A DNA stretch of 64,000 bases from Flavobacteriaceae bacterium F08102 (GCA_023015935.1 JALKAY010000002.1:248001-312000); one strand, 5' to 3'; counted from the first letter of the stretch, positions 17,081 to 26,797 are shown. Notes: generated by a model not told the origin, from the sequence alone. Numbers and translations: made by a program.

Positions 17081-18142
17081 ATGGATGAAAAGTTAATGTC
17101 AAAAAAGAAACCAGCCTACCCAATTACGGAGCAGTTGTCAAAATATTTGACAGTACATAGCCGAAATATCAAGATACCTATCTTTTATGACGATTTACTT
17201 CGCTTTCAAGGGGCCGTAGAAATATTTGATAAAAATGGAAAAGATACCCTATGGGTGAGTACCTATTTTGCTGAACACGAGCGAGCGGAAATTGAATTAA
17301 GCCTTAAGCGGATGTATACCATTTTGCATGCCGATGGGGGGGATAGTATTTTACCGTTTTTATCAATTGATGCGATTGATTTTTGCACATTTGGGAATTC
17401 AAAACCATTTCGGGTAAAGGTGCGTAATGTTTTGAATGACAATTATCTTTATTTGTATATCAAGAAGGCAGATGCTTCTCGAATTTATGGTTTAGAATTA
17501 GAACATTTGTTGTCACCAAACCACATTACCTTTTTAGTCCATCGTGATACTTTGATTGAAGAACATATCTCTGGAATTCCTGGAGATATATTTTTAGCTG
17601 AAGAATTAGATCAGTGTTCAGTACAGGCAAAAAATGCCATTGCGAAGGAATTTGTAAAATTTAATGAGCGCAGTTTTGTACGTTTATTGGGAGATATGCG
17701 TTCGTATAATTATGTAATGGTTTTAACCCATGATTTTGATCGGATACAATATCGGATTAGAGCCATTGATTTTGATCAGCAATCATTTGAAGGGAATCCT
17801 AAAGTATATATGCCACAGTTCTTAAAAGAAAATAATAAGTTGGTAGAAATGACCTTGGCGACTTTACGTGAGGAATCTATAAATCAGTATAAAAATGAAG
17901 AGCGGTCACTCTTGGCAAAAAGAGCGTCTAGTGAACATAAGCGTTTGTCAGCACTCATTGATTGTATGCGGCACGATGTAATTTCCTTTCCGGGTAAGGT
18001 AGAGATGTTAAAAATGGGACTCTTTGATTTAACAGGAGATATCAACTTTAAGAATTCATCGAATATGGGCGATATTTTAAAAAGTGCCCTCGATTTTATT
18101 GTTAGAAATTATAAAAATGTAAATCCATATATTATCAAATAA
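17081..18142 (+). CDS. Conserved protein of unknown function upstream of pyruvate carboxylase
   Basis: About 353 residues from the ATG at 17081. The frame has earlier and later ATGs (17042 and 17096); MDEKLMSKKKP or MSKKKP is the likely N-terminus. No signal peptide or membrane segment is visible. The region VLTHDFDRIQYRIRAIDFDQ and the preceding FNERSFVRLLGDMRSYNY vaguely recall the acidic catalytic segment of kinase-like or phosphotransferase folds, but I cannot assign a family. The C-terminal third is helical and charged. It ends 10 bp before the pyruvate carboxylase gene and is probably its operon partner, so a regulatory link to anaplerosis is possible. Confidence 0.8.
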   Translation: MDEKLMSKKKPAYPITEQLSKYLTVHSRNIKIPIFYDDLLRFQGAVEIFDKNGKDTLWVSTYFAEHERAEIELSLKRMYTILHADGGDSILPFLSIDAIDFCTFGNSKPFRVKVRNVLNDNYLYLYIKKADASRIYGLELEHLLSPNHITFLVHRDTLIEEHISGIPGDIFLAEELDQCSVQAKNAIAKEFVKFNERSFVRLLGDMRSYNYVMVLTHDFDRIQYRIRAIDFDQQSFEGNPKVYMPQFLKENNKLVEMTLATLREESINQYKNEERSLLAKRASSEHKRLSALIDCMRHDVISFPGKVEMLKMGLFDLTGDINFKNSSNMGDILKSALDFIVRNYKNVNPYIIK

Positions 18143-18152
18143 GTAAGTAACT

Positions 18153-21100
18153 ATGAAAATTAAAAGGGTATTAGTAGCGAATAGAGGTGAAATTGCTATA
18201 CGGGTATTAAGAGCATGTACAGAGCTCAATTTAACAACCATTGGGATTTACACCTATGAAGATCGCTATTCCCAACATCGCTATAAGGCAGATGAATCCT
18301 ATCAAATTGGCGAAGATAATCAACCGTTAAAACCTTATTTGGATATTGATGGTATTATAAAGTTAGCAAAATCTAAAAATGTAGATGCCATTCACCCGGG
18401 GTATGGATTTTTATCAGAAAATTCTGAATTTGCACGAAGGTGTGCAGAAAACGAGATTATTTTTATTGGGCCTCGTCCTGAGGTTATGGATGCTTTGGGC
18501 GATAAAATCACGGCTAAAACAATGGCAATAAAAGCCGGAGTTCCAGTAATTGAAAGTAATAAACAAGCTTTAGAAAATTTAGAAATTGCCCTGCAGGAGG
18601 CAGAGCGAATAGGGTATCCTTTAATGTTAAAAGCAGCTTCAGGTGGGGGTGGAAGAGGAATGCGGGTAGTGCGCAATGCCGAAGAGCTAAAAGCTACTTT
18701 TGATGCAGCTCGCTCTGAGTCAAAGAATGCTTTTGGTGATGATACTATGTTTTTAGAGAAATATGTGGAAAATCCGAAACATATCGAAGTGCAAATTGTG
18801 GCCGATAACCATGGTACCATAAGACACCTCTTTGAGCGGGACTGTTCTGTTCAGCGACGTCATCAAAAAGTGGTTGAAATTGCCCCATCATTTAATGTTT
18901 CGCAAAAGGTAAAACAATCCTTATATAACTATGCCATAGCGATTGCTTCTGAAGTAAAATACAACAATATTGGAACGGTAGAATTTTTAGTTGATCAAGA
19001 AGATCGCGTATATTTTATAGAGGTGAATCCACGGATTCAAGTAGAGCACACAGTAACAGAAATGGTTACGGGGTATGATTTGGTTAAAATTCAAATTTTT
19101 GTGGCCGCTGGTTATAAATTATCAGATACACAAATTAAAATGTATGGCCAAGAAACGTTGGCTACTTATGGATTCGCTTTGCAATGTAGGTTAACCACTG
19201 AGGATCCAGAAAATAATTTCACACCAGATTACGGTACCATTACGACGTATCGGAGTGCTTCAGGGATGGGGATTCGATTAGATGCTGGGAGTATTTATCA
19301 AGCGTATAGCGTGAGTCCTTTCTTTGATTCTATGTTAGTGAAGGTGTCTGCTCATGGAAGAACTTTAGACGGTGCCATCCGCAAAATGGTTCGTGCTTTG
19401 AAAGAGTTCAGAATTAGAGGTGTAAAAACCAATATTTTGTTTTTGCAAAATGTCATCCAACACGAAATGTTTAAATCTGGAAGGGTGACGGTAAATTTTA
19501 TAGAAAATACACCGAGCTTATTCGACATTAAATTACCGCAAGATCGGACGAGCAAGGTGACTCAGTTTTTGGGAGAGATCATTGTGAATGGTAATCCAGA
19601 TGTAAAGAATTTTGATAAAAACAGGGTTTTTAGAAAAGCAAAAGCCCCAAAATTTGACGCTGTTGAATATCCAAAAGGCACCAAAGACCTTTTAACTGAA
19701 TTAGGTCCTGAAAAGTTCTGCCAATGGTTGTTGGCCGAAAAAAAAATACACTATACCGACACAACCATGCGGGATGCACATCAATCCTTGTTAGCGACGC
19801 GAATGCGAACCTTTGATATGTTAAAGGTGGCAGAGAGTTTTGCTAAAAATCATCCCAATACCTTTAGTATGGAAGTTTGGGGAGGTGCAACATTTGATGT
19901 GTGTTTGAGATTTTTACATGAGAGCCCATGGACCCGGCTTCGCGAATTGAGAAAAGCTATTCCAAATATTTTATTTCAAATGCTTTTACGCGGCTCAAAC
20001 GCCGTAGGGTATAAAGCATATCCAGATAATCTTATAGAAAAATTTGTTGAGAAATCTTGGGAAAATGGGGTTGATGTCTTTCGAATTTTTGACTCCTTAA
20101 ATTGGGTAAAAGCCATGGAACCAAGTATGAATTTTGTGCGAAATAAAACGGGAGGAATTGCCGAAGCAGCAATCAGTTATACAGGGGATATTTTAAATCC
20201 CAAAAACACCAAATATAACTTAGCGTATTATTTGCGGTTGGCAAAAGATTTGGAAAATGCGGGAGCACATATGTTAGCCATAAAGGATATGGCAGGATTG
20301 CTTACGCCTTATGCCGCGACTGAGTTAGTGACTGCATTAAAGGAGACGGTTAAGGTGCCCATTCACTTGCATACCCATGATACTTCTTCCCTGCAATCTG
20401 CAACCTACTTAAAAGCTATTGAAGCAGGTGTAGATGTAGTAGATGTAGCTTTAGGAGGACTTTCTGGGTTGACCTCGCAACCTAATTTTAATTCGATTGT
20501 GGAAATGATGAAGTATCACGAACGAAATCACGAATTTGATATTGATAAGCTCAATCAATTTTCAAATTACTGGGAAGATACGCGTGAACTGTATTACCCG
20601 TTTGAATCTGGATTGAAATCGGGAACAGCCGAGGTTTTTCAACATGAAATTCCAGGAGGACAATATTCGAATTTACGTCCTCAAGCAATTGCATTGGGCC
20701 TTGGGGACCGTTTTCATGAAGTGAAAAAGATGTATGCAGAGGTTAATGATATGTTTGGAGATTTAGTCAAGGTAACGCCTAGTTCTAAAGTTGTTGGAGA
20801 TATGGCCATTTTTATGGTTACTAATGATTTAACGCCAACCGATGTCATGGAACGTGGCCATGAAATTTCATTTCCAGAATCAGTGATAAATTTTTTCAAA
20901 GGAGATTTAGGTCAGCCTGTAGGTGGTTTTCCACAACCCCTACAACAAATAATTTTAAAAAATAATAAACCCTATACGGATCGGCCCAATGCACATTTAG
21001 AACCGATAGATATTACTAAGGAGTTTAAAGCGTTTAAAAAGAAATATCAAGTAGGTTTCACTAGACCGATAGAAATTGAAGATTTTTTATCGTATAGCTT

Positions 21101-21602
21101 ATATCCGAAAGTGTTTAATCAAGCCCATGAGAATTATAAGCTTTATGGAAATTTAGCGATGGTTCCAACGCAAAATTTCTTTTATGGAATGAAATTAAGA
21201 GAGGAAACCTTAATTGAATTAGAACCTGGAAAAACCATAGTGATAAATTTATTAAGTGTAGGAGTTCCTAATGAAGAAGGTGTGCGTATCGTGTTCTTTA
21301 AGGTTAATGGTGAGAATAGATATGTTGAAGTTTTCGATAAATCGTTAAATATTAAAAAAGTTGAACACGTAAAGGTAGATAAAAATGACAGCAATCAAAT
21401 TGGAGCACCTTTACAGGGGTCTTTGTACCAAATTCTGGTAAAACCTGGACAACTAGTTAAAGAGAATGACCCACTGTTTGTCATTGAAGCGATGAAAATG
21501 GAAACTACCGTTACGGCTGTGAAGGCGGGCAAGGTGTTGTCTGTAAGTCTTGCTGAGGGAACGATGGTGATGCAAGATGACTTGGTGGTGACATTGGGAT
21601 AA
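18153..21602 (+). CDS. pyc: Pyruvate carboxylase
   Basis: 1149 residues, the single-chain form. It carboxylates pyruvate to oxaloacetate using ATP and biotin. The biotin-carboxylase domain is N-terminal (KRVLVANRGEIAIRVLRAC, KAASGGGGRGMRVV, EVNPRIQVEHTVTE). The carboxyltransferase domain starts near residue 530 (DTTMRDAHQSLLATRMR, HLHTHDTS). The C-terminal biotinyl domain carries EAMKMETTV with the biotinylated lysine. The length matches the family and no break is seen. The ATG lies 10 bp after the unknown upstream gene. Confidence 0.97.
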   Translation: MKIKRVLVANRGEIAIRVLRACTELNLTTIGIYTYEDRYSQHRYKADESYQIGEDNQPLKPYLDIDGIIKLAKSKNVDAIHPGYGFLSENSEFARRCAENEIIFIGPRPEVMDALGDKITAKTMAIKAGVPVIESNKQALENLEIALQEAERIGYPLMLKAASGGGGRGMRVVRNAEELKATFDAARSESKNAFGDDTMFLEKYVENPKHIEVQIVADNHGTIRHLFERDCSVQRRHQKVVEIAPSFNVSQKVKQSLYNYAIAIASEVKYNNIGTVEFLVDQEDRVYFIEVNPRIQVEHTVTEMVTGYDLVKIQIFVAAGYKLSDTQIKMYGQETLATYGFALQCRLTTEDPENNFTPDYGTITTYRSASGMGIRLDAGSIYQAYSVSPFFDSMLVKVSAHGRTLDGAIRKMVRALKEFRIRGVKTNILFLQNVIQHEMFKSGRVTVNFIENTPSLFDIKLPQDRTSKVTQFLGEIIVNGNPDVKNFDKNRVFRKAKAPKFDAVEYPKGTKDLLTELGPEKFCQWLLAEKKIHYTDTTMRDAHQSLLATRMRTFDMLKVAESFAKNHPNTFSMEVWGGATFDVCLRFLHESPWTRLRELRKAIPNILFQMLLRGSNAVGYKAYPDNLIEKFVEKSWENGVDVFRIFDSLNWVKAMEPSMNFVRNKTGGIAEAAISYTGDILNPKNTKYNLAYYLRLAKDLENAGAHMLAIKDMAGLLTPYAATELVTALKETVKVPIHLHTHDTSSLQSATYLKAIEAGVDVVDVALGGLSGLTSQPNFNSIVEMMKYHERNHEFDIDKLNQFSNYWEDTRELYYPFESGLKSGTAEVFQHEIPGGQYSNLRPQAIALGLGDRFHEVKKMYAEVNDMFGDLVKVTPSSKVVGDMAIFMVTNDLTPTDVMERGHEISFPESVINFFKGDLGQPVGGFPQPLQQIILKNNKPYTDRPNAHLEPIDITKEFKAFKKKYQVGFTRPIEIEDFLSYSLYPKVFNQAHENYKLYGNLAMVPTQNFFYGMKLREETLIELEPGKTIVINLLSVGVPNEEGVRIVFFKVNGENRYVEVFDKSLNIKKVEHVKVDKNDSNQIGAPLQGSLYQILVKPGQLVKENDPLFVIEAMKMETTVTAVKAGKVLSVSLAEGTMVMQDDLVVTLG

Positions 21603-21828
21603 TCAGCGAGCGGTGGTGTTGAATACAAATGCGAAATGGAAACCTATGCGTGATAAAATGTAAAAGAAATAAGTACACCTAAGAAGACGACAACTTTTGT
21701 TATCTATGTATTAGAAATGGAATAGAAAATTATCTATAGGCGTATTTGTCCGTATGTAAATGGTGAAGTCCATGTGCCTAGATAGCATGAATTTTAAAAA
21801 GAGTCGAAAGGTGGACTTATGCGAAGTT

Positions 21829-22614
21829 TTATCCGAAAATATCCTCAAGTATTTTAGCTAAACGCAAGCCGCCTATGTGTAATTGGTCACGAACAATGCT
21901 AAAATAGTCGTATGAATAGCGATAATCGAGCTCTTCGCCTGGCTTAACAGAGGCATATACTTGTTTTGTGATTTGGTGTACTTCTGCGACCCAGTCGGTT
22001 AAGCTACCTGTTTGTATAGCTTTTATTTGCGCTTTTGTGAGTTGCTTTGTGTTGCTCGCAAGTTCCCAGTAGCCCATCTTATAACTAGTAATCATGTCTT
22101 CATCCCAAACACGATGTAGATTAGATCTGCGGCCAAACCATTGTACTTGAATCGTATTTCCTCCTTGGTCTTCAGGGCGACCGAGATGTAAAGGTTGATG
22201 TAAATCGCCAATAAAGTGAATGAGTAGTTTTAAGTAAAGATTTTTATCCTCTGCTGAGGAGTGTTTATCTTTTAAAATGCGAATGCAGGTATTGATTCCT
22301 GTAACTAAATCTCCTTTAGGGTTTTTGGTAGTACGTTTATAGGTTTCGTCTAAATCCATATTGATATAATGCCAAGTATAAAACTTACCATAGGTGGCTT
22401 TATCTGATTTAATTTCATCTGCAAAGGTTGAAACAAGGGCTAACCGTTCTCCTTTTAAAATTTTATTAATCTTGCGTAGAACTTTTTTAGATAAATGGTT
22501 TTCGGCAATTTGACCTGTGGCACGATGTCCTATTTGCCCCCAATCTACATCCGTGTTAGCAAACATGGTTGTTGGGATTAATGTGTAGAAAAGAATACTC
22601 AAGGTTAATTTCAT
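21829..22614 (-). CDS. S1/P1-type nuclease
   Basis: 261 residues with a signal peptide ending near FANTDVD. The mature N-terminus has the zinc-ligand tryptophan and nearby histidine (DWGQIGHRATGQIAENHL). Other trinuclear-zinc ligands are visible in YTWHYINMD, HFIGDLHQPLHLGRPEDQGG and HRVWDEDM. The family degrades single-stranded DNA or RNA and 3'-nucleotides outside the cytoplasm, consistent with phosphate or nucleoside scavenging. It is convergent with pyc and divergent from the SPFH cluster. Confidence 0.93.
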   Translation of the reverse strand: MKLTLSILFYTLIPTTMFANTDVDWGQIGHRATGQIAENHLSKKVLRKINKILKGERLALVSTFADEIKSDKATYGKFYTWHYINMDLDETYKRTTKNPKGDLVTGINTCIRILKDKHSSAEDKNLYLKLLIHFIGDLHQPLHLGRPEDQGGNTIQVQWFGRRSNLHRVWDEDMITSYKMGYWELASNTKQLTKAQIKAIQTGSLTDWVAEVHQITKQVYASVKPGEELDYRYSYDYFSIVRDQLHIGGLRLAKILEDIFG

Positions 22615-22681
22615 TAGATAGAATTTGAAAACTAAAATAGTAATTAATGATTAGAAAATTAGGAAATGTCATTTTAACGTA

Positions 22682-22689
22682 TATCTTTG
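22682..22689 (+). promoter_or_regulatory. Candidate -7 element for the SPFH cluster
   Basis: TATCTTTG matches the Bacteroidota -7 consensus TAnnTTTG and lies 35 bp before the SPFH start codon. I see no good -33 TTG, so this is based on one element and position. Confidence 0.45.
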
Positions 22690-22724
22690 TGATATTAAAA
22701 TAATATCATCTTAAATCAATTATT

Positions 22725-23579
22725 ATGAAAGAAGAGAAAATTATTAGCGTCCCTAATGGCTTCCTAATGCTATTTGTAGTATTGGCCTTGATAATAGGCG
22801 GTGTAATAGCGTTTATTCGAATTGACGCGGCCTTTGTTATTGCACCTATCCTAGGTTTTTTCTTATTGCCTGGGTTCTTTTTAGTGAATCCAAATACGTC
22901 TAAGGTAATTTTACTGTTTGGGAAATATGTAGGGAGTGTAAAAGAAAATGGATTTTTTTGGGCAAACCCATTTTATACTAAGCGAAAAATATCGTTAAGA
23001 GCGAGTAATTTTGATAGTGAACGCGTCAAAGTCAATGACAAATTAGGAAATCCAATAATGATTAGTACGATTTTAGTTTGGCGCGTAAGTAATACGTATA
23101 AGGCTGCATTTGATGTAGATAACTTTGAAAATTTTGTTCGTGTACAATCTGATGCGGCCGTTCGCAAATTGGCGAGCATGTATCCTTATGATAATTTTGA
23201 AGATGAAGGTCAGGAAGAGGAGATTACCCTTCGTGCCTCTGTAAATGGGGTAAGTGAAGCGCTTGAGAAGGAATTGTCTGAACGCTTATCTATGGCTGGT
23301 ATTGAAGTGTTAGAAGCTCGTATTGGGTATTTAGCCTATGCTCAAGAAATTGCTAATGCGATGTTGAAACGTCAACAAGCTACCGCAATTGTTGCAGCTC
23401 GACATAAAATTGTTGAAGGAGCGGTAAGTATGGTAGAAATGGCTTTAGATGAGTTGAGTAAGAAACATATTATTGATCTTGATGAAGAACGAAAAGCCAC
23501 TATGGTGAGTAACTTAATGGTTATTTTGTGTTCTGATAAAGATGCTACACCTGTAGTGAATGCTGGAACCTTAACTTAA
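22725..23579 (+). CDS. SPFH/band-7 domain membrane protein
   Basis: 284 residues. Two hydrophobic segments near the N-terminus (about residues 12-32 and 37-57) are followed by a band-7 domain (NTSKVILLFGKYVGSVKENGFFW; then EALEKELSERLSMAGIEVLEARIGYLAYAQEIANAML). SPFH proteins form membrane-microdomain scaffolds and often protect or regulate proteases and transporters. It has no long C-terminal coiled coil, unlike flotillin. Four small genes follow closely (DUF4177, PH-like, hydrolase, Arc), suggesting an operon. Confidence 0.9.
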   Translation: MKEEKIISVPNGFLMLFVVLALIIGGVIAFIRIDAAFVIAPILGFFLLPGFFLVNPNTSKVILLFGKYVGSVKENGFFWANPFYTKRKISLRASNFDSERVKVNDKLGNPIMISTILVWRVSNTYKAAFDVDNFENFVRVQSDAAVRKLASMYPYDNFEDEGQEEEITLRASVNGVSEALEKELSERLSMAGIEVLEARIGYLAYAQEIANAMLKRQQATAIVAARHKIVEGAVSMVEMALDELSKKHIIDLDEERKATMVSNLMVILCSDKDATPVVNAGTLT

Positions 23580-23599
23580 GTCAATTAGCATATATACGT

Positions 23600-23764
23600 A
23601 TGAAAGAATATAAAGTAGTAAAACCGAAACTGGGTTGGAAAAACACACAACAAAAGCTTGAAGATGTGTTGAATACTTATGCCCGAGAAGGTTGGCGTGT
23701 AATTGAAATACTTCCGAAGGAGGTACAGTTAACAATTATTTTTGAGCGTAATAAAAACAGGTAG
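23600..23764 (+). CDS. Small DUF4177-like protein
   Basis: 54 residues, MKEYKVVKPKLGWKNTQQKL and onward, with the typical DUF4177 pattern: an EYKVV strand, a helix with a LEDVLNTYAREGWRVIEI-type segment, and a final strand LTIIFER. It begins 20 bp after the SPFH gene and its stop directly abuts the next ATG (23765). Function unknown. The pairing with SPFH suggests a cytoplasmic partner. Confidence 0.8.
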   Translation: MKEYKVVKPKLGWKNTQQKLEDVLNTYAREGWRVIEILPKEVQLTIIFERNKNR

Positions 23765-24283
23765 ATGAAAGTTTTTATAGAAGAGCAACGGATAACCAGT
23801 TGGTGGATTCATGTAATTTTGATTCTGAGTATTGGGGTGCCTATTTTTCTGATAGGCCAAGAATTATATATAACAGAAGCAAAAGGAGGAGAACTTATCG
23901 TTGGAAGTGCTGTTTTGTTGTTGTTGATGTTTGGAGTTTATGGATTAATTATTAGTATGAGATTGCGAACAAGAATAGATGAGGTTGGCGTGCATTTTCA
24001 ATATAGTCCATTTCATCGAAACGATAGAATTCTATCCTGGCAAGATGTTAAAACGATTTCGGTTAGAAAGTACAGTGCGTTGATAGAATATGGAGGCTGG
24101 GGAATTCGATCTCGTGGTTTACGGTCAAAACGTCGTGGCATAGCTTATACCATACGTGGAAATATGGGCATCCAACTGTTGCTTAAGTCAGGGGAAAAGA
24201 TATTGATTGGTACACAAAAGCCACAAGAGGCTGAAAAAGTTTTATATACATATCAAGCTAAATTTACTTCTCATGTTCATTAA
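23765..24283 (+). CDS. Membrane protein with PH-like domain
   Basis: 172 residues. Two membrane helices (about 12-34 and 44-64) are followed by a soluble domain starting RTRIDEVGVHFQYSPFH, with ILSWQDVKTISVRKY and a glycine-rich stretch, resembling bacterial PH-like (bPH2/DUF304-type) modules. It starts right after the DUF4177 stop and overlaps the next gene by 11 bp. Its role is unknown; attachment to the same membrane complex as the SPFH protein is an inference from the tight spacing. Confidence 0.7.
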   Translation: MKVFIEEQRITSWWIHVILILSIGVPIFLIGQELYITEAKGGELIVGSAVLLLLMFGVYGLIISMRLRTRIDEVGVHFQYSPFHRNDRILSWQDVKTISVRKYSALIEYGGWGIRSRGLRSKRRGIAYTIRGNMGIQLLLKSGEKILIGTQKPQEAEKVLYTYQAKFTSHVH

Positions 24284-25214
24284 GATACTTTTGTTATGTA
24301 GTGTAGGCTTTTGGGGAAGCTATGCACAGCAATTTGAAGAAACGGAGTTGGAAATTCCGTCGGATAATATAATTTTAAAGGGTACGCTTTTAGCTCCTCA
24401 AAACGAACGTAATGTTCCTTTGGTTATTCTTGTGCCTGGTTCTGGTGCGGTAGATCGGGACGGGAATATAGGTCCTATGAAGTTAGAAAATTTAAAGAAT
24501 TTAGCGCATGGTCTTGCATCGCGACATATTGCCACATTTCGTTATGATAAAAGGGTGCTTACTGCGGTTAATAAGGAAGGCTTTAAAGAAAGCGAAATGA
24601 GTTTTGATGATTTTGTTTTAGACGCAACATCTGTGGTTCGCTTTTTTAGAAAGGAGAAGAAATATAAAAAGATTATTATTGCAGGGCATAGTCAAGGTAG
24701 TTTAGTTGGAATGCTTGCGGCGACCGATGGAGTGGATGCATTTATATCTATTGCGGGTGCCGGTAGGCCAATTGATCAAGTTATTTCAGATCAAGTGATG
24801 GCACAATCTCCGCTGTTTAAGGATGATTTAGCAAAGACATTTGCCATAATCTCTGCAGGTAACATAGATGAAAATTTCAATCCCTTATTAACTTCAATTT
24901 TTAGAACATCCGTACAACCTTTTTTGAGATCTTGGATGAAATACGACCCTTGTAAAGCATTAGAAAAATTGAACATTCCTGTATTGTTAATACAGGGCAC
25001 GAATGATATCCAGGTTGATGTAATAGAGGCTGAATTACTGTTTAAGGCTAAACCCACAGCGACCTTAATTTTAATAGAGCATATGAATCACGTTTTTAAA
25101 GAAATAACAACCAAGGATAGGGGAGAGAATTTGGCAAGTTATACAGATAAAACGCTTCCTGTGATGTCTAAATTGATAAATGAAATTGAAGAATTTGTTG
25201 ATGGCTTATATTAG
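24273..25214 (+). CDS. Secreted alpha/beta-hydrolase
   Basis: About 313 residues from the ATG at 24273, chosen because it starts a signal peptide (MFIKILLLCSVGFWGSYAQ); the frame's earlier ATG at 24207 lies deep in the preceding gene. The hydrolase fold is shown by LVILVPGSGAVDRDGN (oxyanion region), the nucleophile elbow AGHSQGSL, LLIQGTNDIQV (acid), and HMNHVFKE (His). It resembles DUF3887/BAAT-like serine hydrolases of Bacteroidota. The substrate is unknown. It overlaps the PH-like gene by 11 bp. Confidence 0.88.
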   Translation: MFIKILLLCSVGFWGSYAQQFEETELEIPSDNIILKGTLLAPQNERNVPLVILVPGSGAVDRDGNIGPMKLENLKNLAHGLASRHIATFRYDKRVLTAVNKEGFKESEMSFDDFVLDATSVVRFFRKEKKYKKIIIAGHSQGSLVGMLAATDGVDAFISIAGAGRPIDQVISDQVMAQSPLFKDDLAKTFAIISAGNIDENFNPLLTSIFRTSVQPFLRSWMKYDPCKALEKLNIPVLLIQGTNDIQVDVIEAELLFKAKPTATLILIEHMNHVFKEITTKDRGENLASYTDKTLPVMSKLINEIEEFVDGLY

Positions 25215-25235
25215 TCCACAACTCAAAGAAAAGAT

Positions 25236-25415
25236 ATGTCAAAGAAAAAAGCATTTGCATTGCGCATAAATGAGGAGATGTTTAAAGCAATTGAAAAGTG
25301 GGCTGCTGATGAGTTTCGCAGTACAAACGGTCAAATAGAATGGATGCTTATGCAAAGCCTTAAAAATGCGAAGCGACAGCCTAAGCGAAAAGATGAAACC
25401 GAAAAAGAAGGGTAG
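25236..25415 (+). CDS. Small Arc/ribbon-helix-helix-like protein
   Basis: 59 residues starting MSKKKAFALRINEEMFKAIE. The short strand (AFALRIN) followed by two helices (EEMFKAIEKWAADEF; NGQIEWMLMQSL) is the Arc/MetJ ribbon-helix-helix pattern, with a basic tail. It probably binds DNA as a dimer. There is no toxin partner beside it: the downstream gene is a transporter. It lies 21 bp after the hydrolase gene and may autoregulate the cluster, though this is unproven. Confidence 0.75.
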   Translation: MSKKKAFALRINEEMFKAIEKWAADEFRSTNGQIEWMLMQSLKNAKRQPKRKDETEKEG

Positions 25416-25434
25416 ACAAACATCTTTTTTTGCA

Positions 25435-25442
25435 TATATTTG
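25435..25442 (+). promoter_or_regulatory. Candidate -7 element for the DUF819 gene
   Basis: TATATTTG, a match to TAnnTTTG, 20 bp before the DUF819 start codon and overlapping the end of the Arc-gene 3' region. No matching -33 element was found. Confidence 0.4.
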
Positions 25443-25462
25443 GGTCAATTTAATTTTAACCT

Positions 25463-26797
25463 ATGCAAGAAGATACTCAACCAAAATTATTGCCAGAACC
25501 ATTTTTTACTGATGACACGATTGTTTTTGGCCTATTAATGCTCCTTTTGGGATTTGTTTTTTATACCGCTTCAAGAAAAGGTGGATTGTGGGAAAAGTTT
25601 TACAACATTGTACCAGCCCTGTTTTTAGCGTATATGCTTCCGGCTGTTTTAACCACGTTGGGGTTGATAGCTCCAGAGTGGAATACCGTTACGGAAAGTG
25701 GAGAAGTACAGACGCACAGTACTAAATTGTATTATGTATCAAGTCGTTATCTCTTACCCGCAGCACTCGTATTAATGACATTAAGTATTGATTTAAAAGC
25801 GGTATTTAATTTAGGCTGGAGAGCTTTGGCCATGTTTTTTGCCGGAACTATCGGAATCATCATCGGTGGTCCTATTGCCATCTTATTAGTTTCTATCGTT
25901 TCTCCAGAAACCGTAGGAGGATCCGGATTTGATGAAGTATGGAGAGGGTTATCAACCCTAGCGGGTAGTTGGATTGGTGGTGGAGCGAACCAAACAGCAA
26001 TGCTTGAAATTTATCAATTTAATCAAAAATTATACGGGGGCTATGTCTTTGTAGACATTCTTGTAGCGAATGTTTGGATGGCCATTATCCTTATTGGTAT
26101 TGGAAAATCGGCTAGAATTGATAAGTGGTTAAAGGCCGATACCTCAGCGATAGAAGAATTGAAAGACAAGGTGTCTACGTTCAGTAAAAAGGTAGAACGA
26201 AACCCTAACTTGACCGATTATATGATGATTGGAGCAGTCGCCTTTGGAGCGGTGAGTATTGCTCATTTTGGTGCTACCCACCTCAGTGCGTTCTTTGGTG
26301 ACTATGTGGCAGGTATAACCAATCAAACAACGCGAAATATTTTTACTTTTTTAGATTCTTCTTTCTTTTGGATGATTAGTATCGCTACGTTGATAGCCAT
26401 TGGCTTATCCTTTACCAAGGTACGCTTGTTGGAAGGTGCTGGTGCGAGTAAGGTGGGAAGTTTGTTTATCTATATTTTAGTAGTAACTATTGGAATGAAA
26501 ATTGACTTTAAGTTGATTTTTGAAAACCCAGGAATAATTGCAGTTGGTTTTGTTTGGATGGCCATTCATGCAGTGTTATTGATTCTTGTGGCAAAATTAA
26601 TTAGAGCTCCTTATTTCTTTTTGGCCGTGGGAAGTCAAGCGAATGTTGGTGGTGCGGCTTCTGCGCCTATTGTAGCAAGTGCTTTTCATCCTTCCTTAGC
26701 AACTGTTGGTGTTTTGTTAGCCGTATTAGGGTATGCGGTAGGAACCGTAGGAGCGCTATTGTGCACAATGTTAATGCAAATTGTTTCACAATCATAA
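25463..26797 (+). CDS. DUF819 family membrane transporter
   Basis: 444 residues, very hydrophobic, about 11 membrane segments. DUF819 features include SRYLLPAALVLMTLSIDLKA, LAGSWIGGGANQTAMLEIY and the symmetric late motif VGSQANVGGAASAPIVASAF. The two Gly/Ala/Asn motifs in opposite halves suggest an inverted-repeat transporter of the CPA/AT-like fold. The substrate is not known from sequence. A soluble stretch around residues 225-250 separates the halves. Confidence 0.88.
   Translation: MQEDTQPKLLPEPFFTDDTIVFGLLMLLLGFVFYTASRKGGLWEKFYNIVPALFLAYMLPAVLTTLGLIAPEWNTVTESGEVQTHSTKLYYVSSRYLLPAALVLMTLSIDLKAVFNLGWRALAMFFAGTIGIIIGGPIAILLVSIVSPETVGGSGFDEVWRGLSTLAGSWIGGGANQTAMLEIYQFNQKLYGGYVFVDILVANVWMAIILIGIGKSARIDKWLKADTSAIEELKDKVSTFSKKVERNPNLTDYMMIGAVAFGAVSIAHFGATHLSAFFGDYVAGITNQTTRNIFTFLDSSFFWMISIATLIAIGLSFTKVRLLEGAGASKVGSLFIYILVVTIGMKIDFKLIFENPGIIAVGFVWMAIHAVLLILVAKLIRAPYFFLAVGSQANVGGAASAPIVASAFHPSLATVGVLLAVLGYAVGTVGALLCTMLMQIVSQS

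Noticed and set aside
25236-25415. Antitoxin of a toxin-antitoxin pair
   Set aside because: The RHH-like fold would fit, but the neighbours are a hydrolase with a signal peptide and a transporter; no toxin-sized partner exists.
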